This document shows positions 12,601-22,385 of a stretch of 64,000 nucleotides of DNA, piece after piece. The position numbers and the translations under genes are program-made. The stretch is from NCBI GenBank assembly GCA_002049455.2, contig KV918964.1:1-64000 (forward strand). The letters run 5' to 3'. Source of the DNA: Porphyra umbilicalis. Taxonomy: Eukaryota; Rhodophyta; Bangiophyceae; Bangiales; Bangiaceae. Within the stretch, counting starts at the first letter, position 1, and each line of letters begins with the position of its first letter. The notes beneath the pieces are model-generated. The model saw nothing but the letters and a program-made list of their open reading frames with translations, had not been told where the DNA came from and did not search any database.

Positions 12601-12945
12601 TTGGCTGAAACAGTAAATCGAAACAATCTGTCGTCCTGGATTTCATCACTTTCGCCAGAAACTGTACTTTTGAAATCTGGTCGACGCCACAAACCGTCCG
12701 TTTCGGTCCCACGTGCCCAACAGTGGGTGTAACCTGGCCCGCGTCACCGGATGACATCGTGCAAGAGTGGGACACTGAAAAGGGGGCGAAGCGCTTTGCG
12801 CAATTTGTGGACAGAGCGACGGCACAGAACGGATGGCCAGCCAGTCACGTGACAAGCTCGTCATCCTTTGACGTTAGAGCGACCCCCGCACCAACGCCCT
12901 CTCTGGTTCTGAAGGCGTGACGGCAGTCAGCGCCGCGAGTCGTCA
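9613..12945. other. No supported gene; possible minus-strand relics
   Basis: No family was recognised. Some minus-strand stretches read like protein: 9896-10204 (GGNAIVALTGADVRLAGAMI), about 10500-10737 (VSHHGVPIHMRDRRCRNYAM), 10896-11186 (MIDWQPVATKQGQVRAARRM) and 12479-12680 (QISKVQFLAKVMKSRTTDCF). They lie in different frames and may be relics of one or more genes. Around 12010-12110 an imperfect direct repeat of GTTGGGTTGAAGC occurs twice. I could not assign any function. Confidence 0.3.
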
Positions 12946-13110
12946 GGGGCCGCCTTGCGGCCTCTCAGCTCCCCAACGCATGTCGTGCGGTCCCTCAGGC
13001 GTCCGACGTGGCCCGCGCTGCCCCTCAGCTGTCCGATGGGGGCCGCGCGGCCTCTCAGCCGTCCGACGTGGCCCGCGCAGCCCCCCAGTCGTCCTACGTG
13101 GGTGGCGTTA
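12946..13110 (+). repeat. Minisatellite, about 30-bp unit, five copies
   Basis: A unit resembling CGCGGCCTCTCAGCCGTCCG followed by ACGTGGCC recurs about five times with several differences between copies. The unit is about 30 bp and keeps frames open on both strands, which explains the short ORFs there. No function is assigned. Confidence 0.75.
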
Positions 13111-13372
13111 ATGCGTGCGGTTCCCGCCTTCAAACGAACCGGCGTGAACAGGCTGTGGTGGCGGGTCCCACTAGCTCATCCCTCCGGATCGGCCCAGATT
13201 CTGTTGCGCGGACTGTGGGGCGCTGTGAACGCGCTCCACGTGTGTGGACCAGGCCCTACCATACGTGCATTGTGCATAGGTATTTTTACAGGTGTAAGTG
13301 TCTGAACTCCCGTACCCGCAGGCAGCAAGGCGTCGGGCACTTACACCCGAATGAAAAATTGAGTAGATAGCC

Positions 13373-13600
13373 GTGGGTATCTATCAATTCCGACCGACAG
13401 CGGAGTTAAAGCCAGAAGAGCACGCTATTCGAATGCAGTTATGTCGTTTCATCTCCGCTAAGTACCAGTTGGTCTTTGGACTTGATTTGAATACCACGAC
13501 GGTTCTAGTTGGGGTGGATTCTCCTAACCGTGGTGTGCTCGCTAAAGGGCGCCCGTTAGAAATCTTGAGCGAGCCGTTGACAACGCCGCAAACAGGATGA
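13373..13600 (+). CDS. Unidentified small ORF, possibly part of a relic
   Basis: This 75-residue plus-strand frame starts MGIYQFRPTAELKPEEHAIR and contains ISAKYQLVFGLDLNTTTVLV and VDSPNRGVLAKGRPLEILSE. Composition is ordinary, with good hydrophobic alternation, and the local DNA is less GC-rich than the surroundings. A second protein-like piece (RIRHAWEKQALGAATGRQLF) follows just downstream in another frame at about 13596-13694. That suggests a longer decayed reading region ending near 13830. The family is not recognised; it could be a transposon relic. Confidence 0.35.
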   Translation: MGIYQFRPTAELKPEEHAIRMQLCRFISAKYQLVFGLDLNTTTVLVGVDSPNRGVLAKGRPLEILSEPLTTPQTG

Positions 13601-14311
13601 CTCACATGACGGAACGGATCCGACATGCTTGGGAAAAACAGGCGCTTGGCGCTGCTACAGGTCGGCAGCTGTTCCAAGTCAATCAATTTTGGAATTGATT
13701 CCTACCCGTGTTCTCAAGGTATAATTCGTATTGATACACGTGAAGATAGACGTGGCCAGCACTCGTACTTGAATTCAAGGACTTCTATATACCGTTCCCG
13801 AAGCTGAAAACGATACTTATGACAGGGCCTGGTGTCGACCGCCTGCCTGCGCGCTGGTCGGTCCCCGTGGGTGTCATGTTTTCGTGTGCCTGGGCCCCTG
13901 CGAAGCGGGCCCGCCTGAGGGCTGGGCGCTCGCATGACGTCGGACGGCATGTGGGAGTGGGCGGAACGCGGCATCACGCCTTCTTCCTGTGCAACGCACG
14001 CCGACGTGCTCTGTCGCCCCCTTCTCTTTCATCCTCGCGCGCCTTGTGCGAGCCCGCCTACATTCACCCTTCCCGCCCACCTCAACCGCTCGCATGACGC
14101 GTGTTAACGGCGCCGAGGACACGCGACGGCACCGTGCACAACGGCTCCACAACGGTCGCCTGGCGGCCCCGCCCTCTCCGCCCTCCCCGCCCTGCACCTG
14201 TACGGGGCCGTGCAACCACGGGGCCGCCGACGGGCGACCCCTTCCCCCCCCCCACCTCCTCCCCAACGGTGCGCGCCACCCCGCCACTGATCCCGCCCCC
14301 GTCTTGTCGCT
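13601..14311. other. No supported gene
   Basis: After the short relic up to about 13830 the DNA becomes very GC-rich, with frames open on both strands and no recognisable domain. This may be the beginning of the PIF-A element, but no terminal inverted repeat was found here. Confidence 0.4.
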
Positions 14312-14598
14312 GTGTCGGTCCCTGTGACCAAGGTGCATTGGACTCTCCCACCAGCCCCCCGCCGTGGGCCCTTGCAGGAGCACCTGCCTTTCCGCCATGA
14401 CCTTGGCCCCCCTCCATTGGGACGGCGGGACAATCGGCCGCTTTTGGCCGGCGGCCGGCCTCCCGTACAAGAGCGCCACGTTCGTACACGGCTAGATGAC
14501 GGGCGCGACAACCAAACGCTCTCACGTGGCGCACGGCAGTTTGCGCACCCACACGGCGGTCGTGACTTCCCCTGTTGGCCAAGCCCCCCACGAGGACC

Positions 14599-14845
14599 GG
14601 TGGGCTTTTTTTACGGTCCCTCTCGGTGGAGCCCTTGTCGAGGGCCGGCGGGTCCTTCACAAGGCCCCCCTCAGTGGTGCTCCCTTCGCGGGCCTGCGGG
14701 TCCCCCACAAGGCCTCCCTTGATGGAGCCTTTGTCGCCGGCCGGCGGGTCTCCCACAAGGCCCCCGTCATTGTAGCCCCCCTCGCGGGCCGGCGGGTCCC
14801 CCACAAGGTCCTTCCCGGTGGAGCTCTCATCAAAGGCCGTTGGAC
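14599..14845 (+). repeat. Minisatellite, 48-bp unit, about five copies
   Basis: A unit with GCGGGTCCCCCACAAGGCC at its head recurs every 48 bp (16 codons), with substitutions between copies. It keeps the plus frame encoding RGPAGPPQGP and the minus frame encoding GGLVGDPPA open. Confidence 0.75.
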
Positions 14846-15084
14846 GACCATCGGTGCATGAACGGCGGTCCCTCCCCCTGTGACGGTCCTACCTTTGGGC
14901 ACCCCCCACCAAGCACGTGGGCTCCCGCCTGGCGGCCGCCGTCCATCCCTTCGACGCTCTGGAGCGCCGCGTCACCCGCCAATCCACACGGTGGGCACGC
15001 CTACGAGTGGGCGCTGACGCCCGCTCAACAGCCGAGCACATCATTGCCGTTGATCTTTTTTCCCGCGCCGCCGCCGCCGTTGCC

Positions 15085-15362
15085 GCAGCTCACGCCGGCG
15101 GAGGCTGCGTGGCAACTGCTGTTCGTCATCGGCGTCAACCAAGTCCCACCCCAGCAGCAAACGACGCAGGCGGCGGCGCGCCAACCACTTCACGCACTCG
15201 GCGGGGGCCAAGCCCTGCCCCCGCAGCAAACGACGCAGACGGCGACGCCCCAACAACTGTATGTTCCATTCGGGAGCCAAGCCCTGCCCCAGCAGCAGAC
15301 TCCGCCGGAGGCGGCGCCCCAACAACTTTATGTCATCGGCGGGAGCCAAGCCCCGCCCCCGT
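15085..15362 (+). repeat. Minisatellite, about 69-bp unit, four copies
   Basis: In the plus frame the units read AEAAWQLLFVIGVNQV, PPQQQTTQAAARQPLHALGG, PPQQTTQTATPQQLYVPFGS and PQQQTPPEAAPQQLYVIGGS. Each unit is about 23 codons. Confidence 0.75.
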
Positions 15363-15462
15363 TATCGTTTATGCTGGTGTCTGCTCGTGCCCAGCCTCCC
15401 CACCGAGGTCTCCTTCACCCCTCCCCGCCGTACTGGCAGTAAACTCCAACGCGCAGAAGTCG

Positions 15463-16699
15463 ATGGGTTCTAGCCGAGGCTGGATTGATTAGGACCGCGT
15501 GCCGCTGTGCCGCGCGTTTCTAGAGGTGAGCGGTAATCCGGTGATGGCTACCGAGCGGTCAAAGGACGAGCTGTGGGCAGCTGTGCACAAGACGTGGACG
15601 GCCCTGATGGCCGAGAAGGGTCCTCGGCGTGTCAAGCGCAACGTGAGCGCGCTCGAGAAGCAGTTCAAGAAGATTCAAAAAGGGGTGAACACCTTTACCT
15701 CTCACTACCTGGCGGTCAAAAACATGCAAACTACTGGCAACTTGTTAGAGGAGGACATCATCTGTGGGGCCATCGCACGGTACTGCTCGCTGGACATCTA
15801 CGAGGCCATCCGCAACGACCAAGAGCAGGACAAGGCGCAAGGGCAAGGCGGCAGGGCGGAAGGTCAAGCTCGCGCCTTGCAAGTGGGTGGCATGCTGGCG
15901 CGTGCTGCGCACGTCGGACACGTTCAGCGGAGCTGCCAACAGTACGGACGACCAGAGCGTGGACCCGGATGACTCGTCGGACCAGGACGCCGACAGCGGC
16001 AGTACGAGCAGCCCCAGTACGCGCAAAAAAAGCTTCCAGCGCCGACCGTGTGGCACAAAAGCCGTCAAGCTGATGAGGTCCGAGCACGCGGGCATGCAGA
16101 GGGAGGTCAAGGCGAGCACGGCGGCTGTGGACAAGCTGACGGCGGCGCAGCAAGAGCGCATAGCGCTGTGCTTTTTCGACTCCCCTGCAATGCGCAACAT
16201 TCCGGAGGCAGCCAAGTATAGCCGGGCTGTGATGCACAAGATGATGGCAAGTGCCGGCCTGGCGGAGAAATCTGCGCCGCCTGCCCCTCCCAAGCCGGCC
16301 AAGACCAAGTCTGTGACGGATATTCTCGTTGTCGAGGTCGACGACGTCGTGGCCGCCCTGGACGTCTCCTTCTTCCCTGCCGATGCGACTTCATCGGCGC
16401 CGCCGGCGCCCGCCTCACCCGCCGGAGCCAACTCGCCGCCGGGGGAGGACCCACCGGCGGCGTCCGTGGCAGCAGATACCACTGCAGCTGCCACGACTTC
16501 GGCGGACAAGGCAGCAATCCCGGCGGCGCCAGCGAAGCATCACAGCTCGGGGGGCGACAACCAGTGCGGCCGCATGGCGCAAGCCGCAAAGCAGCTGGCC
16601 GCCTCTTCGTCTCTCAACGAACCGCTCAAGACCACCCGCGGTCTCGAGCACAGCAGCGAGTCTGAAGCGACGCCGACGACCATCATGGACTCTGAGTAG
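15463..16699 (+). pseudogene. PIF-A ORF1, Myb/SANT-like DNA-binding protein (broken)
   Basis: ORF1 of PIF/Harbinger elements binds DNA through a Myb/SANT (trihelix-like) fold and is needed with the transposase for movement. The start is ATG at 15463 (MGSSRGWID). It matches ORF1-B residue by residue: GWID with TAG against GWTDEERV in B, then TSHYLAVKNMQTTGNL against GSHYSAAKQLSLTGNP, and CKWVACWRVLRTSDTFSGA against CPWVSCWRVLRHVDKFSGA. Two breaks are seen. One is a TAG at codon 10, where B has Glu. The other is a one-base insertion near 15837, which shifts the frame from the one ending QEQDKAQG into the one reading KAAGRKVKLAPCKW, open to the stop at 16697. The C-terminal half carries a helical segment (KLTAAQQERIALCFF) and a long Ala/Pro/Thr tail. 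The gene is not functional as it stands. Confidence 0.7.
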
Positions 16700-17214
16700 T
16701 GTATCGAGAGTGTTGCTGAGTTCTTTGTGCCATAGCTCCATTTTACAGCAGTACGATACCACGAAAGGTTTTTTTTTCATCCCTCTTAGGGTGATTTTTC
16801 CCTACACTTGTGTCCACGCCAATATCGGTGCACACCGTTGCCAGTGACTCAGCGCGCGCAGCGGGGCGGCGACGTCAGAGCCATCCGCAGCCGCGTCTGC
16901 CACAAGCTTCACGACGGGCGCGGCACAGAGTTGGTCCCTCATTTTCCCCCTAACCCACCAATGCCCGCCTCTCTCCCCTCCGCACGTTGCACCCCGTCCG
17001 CCTTGTCGCCGACAGCGTCACCACAGCAACGGTGGCGCCAACAACGGCTGTTGCTGCAGCGGCGGCAGCCCACGCAGTCCTCGACGCCAGTACGACAGGA
17101 GTGCCCGACAGGCCGGAAAAAAAAGCTGTGCCGCAGAACAGCTGTCTGAGGACCACCACCCCTCCCGCCTGTCCGCCCCACGAGCGGCTGCCGGCCGCCA
17201 CGGCTGCTCCGCCC
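16700..17214. other. No supported gene; ORF1-A 3' flank
   Basis: A T-rich stretch (16770-16810) after the ORF1-A stop could hold a transcript end, but no clear polyadenylation signal is identifiable. After 16900 the sequence turns GC-rich and leads into the minisatellite at 17215. Confidence 0.35.
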
Positions 17215-17690
17215 GGCGGCACCAGCCAGGCTGCCCGCCGTGCCGAGGGCAGGCCGCCCAGCCAGGCTGCCTGCCGCGGAAGCTTGCCGTCCAGCCAGGG
17301 CGGCCGCTGCGGGAGGGCGCCGCCCATTCAGGGCGGCTGCCATGGGAGCGTGCCACCAAGCGAGGCTGCCTGCAGAGGCGAGGGGGCGCCGGCCAGGCAG
17401 GGCGCCTGCCGCGGGAGAGCATCAGCCAGCCCTGCTGCCTGCCGTGCCCGGGCGCACCGCCCACCGAGGCTGCCCGCCGTGCGGGGGCGCGCCGCCTACC
17501 AAAGCTGCCCGCCGCGCGGGGGCGCGGCGTTCCGCCAGACTGCCCATTGTGACGCGAGCGCGCCGCCAAGCCAAGGCGCCCGCCGCGAGAGCGCGCCGCC
17601 TAGCCAGGCTGCCCGCCGTTCCGGGGGCGCGTCGCCCAGCCCGGGCGCCCGCCGTTGGGACGGCCACCGTCGCCGACGGTTACCGAGGCT
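17215..17690 (+). repeat. GC-rich minisatellite, 45-48-bp unit, about ten copies
   Basis: Degenerate units such as GCCAGCCAGGCTGCCCGCCG recur. They read CRGSLPSSQGGRCGRAPPIQ and RRESAPPSQAARRSGGASPS in one plus frame. The unit is about 15-16 codons. Long ORFs on both strands across this array are a by-product of it. Confidence 0.7.
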
Positions 17691-18473
17691 GTCCCCGCGG
17701 GCGCGGCCGTGCGCCGCCAACAGCACGCGTGCGGCATCGGAACATATTTTTCCCGCAGCGAAACGCGTTTTGTTCGGCTAGCCTGGAATCCCAAAGATCT
17801 AACATCATTTATGAGCGTGGGCTTTCGACTTTGAACCAAACAGAATCCGCATTCTTCGAGCGCACCGCTTCTCGCTTCGGGAGTCTTGGGATCAGTCGAA
17901 CGATGTCTTTGATGAATGGCCTCGCACGACCCATGCCAGGCCTGTGTCGTGTGAACAGAGCACAATGTGCCAGAATACATACATATCCCTACACATATCA
18001 TATCCTCCTTTTCGAGCGGGGGGCAACAAGCACGCATGTCGATGGTGCCCAGAATGGCACCGTTCACGCATCACTGATCGAAATGATGTACCACCAAACT
18101 ATATTCATTTCCGGATTTTGGAAATGTGCTATTGCGTGTCTCGTGATCATGTTGTGTGCCGGTCGCATTCTTTTTGACCTGAGTCTCGTGTGGATCGTAG
18201 CATGGCAAGAGATCCGTTTTTTGACAGCGAACTTGCATACCTGTTAAGCCTAACAGAAAGGGATGCAAGAAAACAGGCTGATGCTGGCTTTACTCACTGT
18301 CCAATCGAATGCAAGAATCGTACGCTGCAGCCAATGGAGTGCGGAAATTCAAAAGCATACAGTTCCAGGGCAGACCAATCAGGCAGACTCCGCCGCCCGT
18401 CCCCGCTGCGCCACGGGCCATATAGGGGGGGGGCGCGGGGAAGATTTGATCCCCTGTACGCCGTCCGTCGCCG
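17691..18473. other. No supported gene; lower-GC segment
   Basis: From about 17740 to 18380 base composition drops sharply from the GC-rich surroundings, with ordinary mixed sequence such as ATACATACATATCCCTACAC. The two edges are sharp, so this may be a separate inserted piece. No coding frame of substance, TIR or target duplication was identified. Confidence 0.4.
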
Positions 18474-19800
18474 GTGCGGCCACCACCGCCACCCTATGTC
18501 GGAAGGCGCCGTCGCCTCTCGCTGACGCTCCCGACCCAACCGGTGGCCTCCCACCGACGCCATTCCCCTCCCCACCACAACGCCTCGCACCCGCACGACC
18601 CTTTCCGTCGTGACCACCGCCCTGCCGGCAAGTTCTGTGCTGCTACCCCGCGCCCGACGACGGTACCCTCTGCGTCCGCGGTGCCTTTCGCTGCCGCACA
18701 TTCGGCGGCGGCGGCGGCGCGCGCCGCCCTCCTCCAAACCATGGCGCCGGTGCTGAGGGAACCGGCGAGGAGCGGCTCTGCGTCGGCGGCGGTGGCGGCG
18801 GTTCTGACGGTCGCGGCGCCGCCAGCGCCGCCCCAAACGATGCCGCTGCCAGGAGTGCCGCTGCCGTCGGACTCTGCTGCCGGCATCTCAACCGAAGATC
18901 CAGCATCGTTGATAGCGGTGGCGGTGGTGGCGGCAGCGGTACCTTGTCGGTTGGGGCGGGCCCCCCCCCCACCCCCCCCGGCCGCACCCCCGATCGCGCG
19001 GGTGGCATTGTCGGGGTACCCCCCTATCCCCTCACCTCCCCCGCCGCTCGCCGCCGCAATCCCGTTGCGCCTCGCGGGGCGGCTGCCGGCCGACGTGGGC
19101 GCGTTTGTGCGCGCCGCGGCGGGGGCAGGAGCGAAGTTGCGCGTCGCCACCGCAAGCGCGGCGACTGTGGCCGCCGCGCGCGGCAACGATGCGGCCATCC
19201 GCGGCCTCTGCCACGGTCTCGCGTGGGCAGGGGCCGGCAGACCCACCGCCCAGCGCGCCGCCGTCGACGGGTTGCTTGCGTCGGCGCTCGCGACGGTGGC
19301 GCGGCGCAGGGGGTGCGAGGGGCCGCCCCGCCGGGCGCCACCGCGTCCGAGGCCGTGCCGACCCGGCAGCGCGGGGGGCGGGGAAGGGGATGTCTCGCGC
19401 AGCAGCGATGGTTCTCGTGCCGCTTGTGGGCGGCGGGGGTGGGTTGGACCCCGCCCTCCCCCCCGCCGCCCACGAGCGGCACGATTTGGGTGGCCGCCTC
19501 GGTCGCGAGGGCGGCGGCGACCCCACCCGGCGCCGGCAGCAGCACGACGGCTGCGCGCCAGGCGGCGGCCGCCCGCCGCCGCACAGGCCCGCCGACCGGC
19601 GCCGGTCGGGAGGCGGTGCGAAAGGCTGCCGCCGCGAGCGCCGTGCCGCCGACCATATCGCGGAGGAAGAGGCAGGTGGCAGGCTCGCCGGCGGTGCCGC
19701 CCTCCCAAGCAAGGCAGCTGCCGCCTTTACCGCCCGTCGCGCCGTCGCCGCCAGCCGCCCGTCGCACTCGACGCTGGCCCGCTTTGACCTCGTGCCCCCG
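18474..19800. other. GC-rich low-complexity region with long ORFs on both strands
   Basis: Open frames of 437 residues (plus, 18474-19787) and 404 residues (minus, 18494-19708) overlap almost completely. This is expected from GC-rich DNA with few stop codons. The plus frame has one protein-like stretch (PADVGAFVRAAAGAGAKLRV to TAQRAAVDGLLASALATVAR, about 19090-19300). I recognise no domain, so neither is called as a gene. Confidence 0.35.
19416..19483. repeat. Hairpin with 24-bp arms
   Basis: Arms at 19416-19439 and 19460-19483 are reverse complements with one mismatch, around a 20-base GC-rich loop. This would form a very stable hairpin. It sits in GC-rich DNA downstream of the histone H3 relic and has no obvious role. 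Confidence 0.8.
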
Positions 19801-19965
19801 TAAGAGAGCGGGGACAAGGGCAGATGGGGGACTTTACCTGTTTGTTCTTTTATTTTATCTTGCGCAATTTTTTCCACTTTCTTCCCCGTCTCCATCCAGC
19901 ACACAATCAAGGCCTCTCGCAGCAATGAGTAAACTATAGGCAGATCTCTCATGAAACAGATGAAT

Positions 19966-20373
19966 CTACGCCCGCTGACCGCGGATGCGGCAAGCAAGCT
20001 GGATGTCCTTCGACATGACAGGGACGCGCTTCGCGTAGACAGCGCACAGTCCCACGTCTTGAAGAAGCCCGACGAGGTACGCCTCGGCCGCCTCCTGCAG
20101 CACGAGTACGGCTCACGCCTGGAAGCGCGGTGCGTTCGTTTGTTCTTGCGCGACGTCGCGCACAAGTCGCTGAAAGGGGAGCTTGCTGAGCAGCAGCTCC
20201 TCCGAGCGCTGAAACTTGCGAATGTCGCGCAGGGCGACCGTGCCAGGCCGGTTGCGGCGCTTGACCGCGGGCTTTCGACCGGCCTTGGTCGCCCGCCACG
20301 AGGTAGCCCGCGCCAGACCAGCCGGCGCCTTGCCGACTGTAGACCGCCGTGCCGTATACTTCGTCCGCGCCAT
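19966..20373 (-). pseudogene. Histone H3 gene with an in-frame TGA
   Basis: The frame starts at ATG 20373 with [17 protein letters not shown] and ends [14 protein letters not shown] with a stop at 19966-19968. It spans 136 codons including the stop, one fewer than canonical H3. The conserved core is plain: [37 protein letters not shown], then [20 protein letters not shown] and [16 protein letters not shown]. The only break is TGA at 20113-20115, where canonical H3 has Ser87 in FQSSAVMALQ. The residue at the K9 position is Arg (TARRST), while K4 and K14 are kept. The tail between residues 17 and 40 is diverged and one residue short. Loop 1 has normal length, which argues against a CENP-A-type variant. 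The rest of the frame being clean suggests recent loss, a sequencing error, or a processed copy. No H4, H2A or H2B gene is nearby. Confidence 0.85.
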
Positions 20374-22385
20374 TGCTGCGGGCGACATGGGCAGTGGCAG
20401 GAGCAGATGGGGGCGGCGGTGGAGGCACACGACGAGGAAAGTAAGCAGAGAGGTGCGGTGGGCAGAGCCGTGCGCGAAGGCGGGAGCGTCGGTGCAAGCC
20501 AGCTCAGAGTGGGCGCGGCAGGGGCAGGCCGTGACTCGGACCAAGGTTGGCGGGGGAACAGGGCGAGGGGGAAGGGGGGGTAGGCTGACGGGAGAAGCCG
20601 TGCGACAGGGCGACGCAGACAACACTGGGATGGTCTCCTTCTTGTCGCAGCCATAGGCCTGCGATTTACGCCGTAGATCCCTTGCACGCCCAGCGCCTCC
20701 CACAGTCCCCCGAGGCAACTCCCGAAGACCATCGCTCCGCGAGCTGGATGCATCGATGGAACCCTTTTCAGCGGGGTACTGAGCTTGCAGAGTCATGCAA
20801 TCTCAGCGTCTTGGGCATTCCGTAACTATGTGGAAATGCTTGGTTGGCACCCTCAGCCGGACTGTTTTCCTGCCGAAGTGCGCATTGCATCGGCAGACAA
20901 AGGGCTGCTGACCCGGCGGGCCGCGCCAGTCACCTCTTGTTCATGATGACGCCACCCTCTGTGCGGCTCCAATGGCCTTACCTCGTCCTGCGCACCACAG
21001 TCCGTGCCTCCAGATCTCGGACTCACGGCCTCACAACAAAAGCTTCCCGATCCCCACCTCCTGGCCTCAGAGCAAGCAGCGAATTTGTGGTGACCAAATG
21101 TTTGCAGGTCCCGTCCCGCTTCTTTTGCGCAGGGGCTCCTGCCCGCGACCATCCATTGGATAATGACGACTCGAACGGCATTACCAGGACCAATGATATG
21201 ACTTGGAGTGGTTATTAAGGGACTACGCCGAAGAAAGTCTGGCAATAATTTACAAAACCAAGTGTGCTGATTGGTTCTTGATGTTATTGCAGCGATCACG
21301 GAAGGGGATCTACACTCGTGATGTTGGGCTCTGTTCAGACATGGACGCTTTTGATTGGACCCGGTCCGTCTCGGGACATATTGGAGACCAAAATTTGGAT
21401 TCGTCCCCAGACCTGCTTTTGGTAAAGACGAAACGTTTATTGATATGACGTGCAGGCAGAAATGTTTATTAGTTAACGCAATTTCGGGCGGAAGGCGTTC
21501 CCTGCGGCCAAAGTGCTGTGGCCCACGAGCCTGACGCGCTGCCGCCCGCCCACATTGGCAAAAGGTCGCGGGTGCGGCCGCCTGCGAAGCGTCCGCCTCC
21601 GCGGCGCGTCCCAGCTGATGGCGATAAACGGCAGCTGCGGCGGCCAGCGGCCCCTGTAGCGGGCGTCTACCGCTGTGGTTCTGCACCTGTCGACGGCGTC
21701 CGTCACGGCGGCCGCGGCTGCCGCCCCAACGAGCTGCCGCCGCCGCCAACGCCGCGGAAAGACCGCTCGGAGCCGCCGTCACCTGTGCTTACAACAACCG
21801 CCGCCGCTGACCGCCCGCCGCGGGTCACGCGGCGCGGCGGCGGCCCACAGCTGGCTGGTCACGGCGGGCGCGTCGTTGGCGCCGGGAACCGCGAACCGCA
21901 CTGCCCCCCCCCTGGCAGGCGGCCCACCGCCCTTACGACGGTATTTCCCGCACCGACCGGCACCCACGACCCCTCCCGCCGCACAACGCTACCGCCGCCA
22001 AAGATGCGCCGGCCGTCAGCGGCCTGAAGGCGGCGCGCTAGCCGTTGCGGCCGTCTACCGCTCGCCAAACAGCTTCACCGCCCGTGAAGAACGCGCTTCT
22101 TCCACGCCACGCCCACCGACGAACCGACCGCACGCTCTCCACTGCACCCAATACTCGTCCGCCACCCACCGCACCAGGCCCCGGACCCGACACTTCTTCG
22201 CACCCCACCACGCCCATCACCGCGCCCGACTATCCCCCGCACCCCACCTCGCCAGCCGCCACACGGACGGCACGTCCGACACCGCGCGCTCCGCACGCGT
22301 GCCGCGCCACACCCAGCTACCCGCCACCTCTGACAGCCCCTCTCTGCCCGCCGCCGCCGACACGGTGCCAGCCGGCACGGGCTGC
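20374..22385. other. No supported gene
   Basis: The stretch directly upstream of the H3 relic (20374-20800, minus) would hold its promoter, but no clear TATA element is seen. An in-frame Met lies five codons upstream of MARTK ([10 protein letters not shown]). From 20840 to 21480 the sequence is ordinary and non-coding. From 21480 to 22385 it is GC-rich with overlapping ORFs and no domain. This last part occupies the position where the 3' end of the PIF-A transposase should be. Confidence 0.4.

Larger units (their letters stand above)
14312..15442 (+). pseudogene. PIF-A Pro/Gly/Gln-rich repeat ORF
   Basis: One plus-strand frame is open across this stretch apart from a TGA at 14720-14722. It encodes low-complexity protein: first RGPAGPPQGP-type units of 16 residues, then PPQQQTTQAA-type units of 23 residues. 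It stops 20 bases before the ATG of the Myb/SANT-like ORF1-A at 15463. The same arrangement, a Gly/Pro-rich repeat ORF stopping just before ORF1, is seen in PIF-B at 41247-43028. The product may be a separate protein or the decayed low-complexity N-terminus of ORF1. Other frames are also open because the repeats are GC-rich and a multiple of three, so coding status is uncertain. Confidence 0.4.

Noticed and set aside
18474-19787. 437- and 404-residue ORFs on opposite strands
   Set aside because: Both are open because the DNA is GC-rich; neither has a recognisable domain and they overlap almost completely.
20097-20118. A 22-base GTGAG...CTGCAG stretch in H3 that could be a tiny intron removing the TGA
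   Set aside because: The bases after the TGA encode AVLVLQEA, which matches H3 in frame, and removing 22 bases would shift the frame. It is exon sequence.
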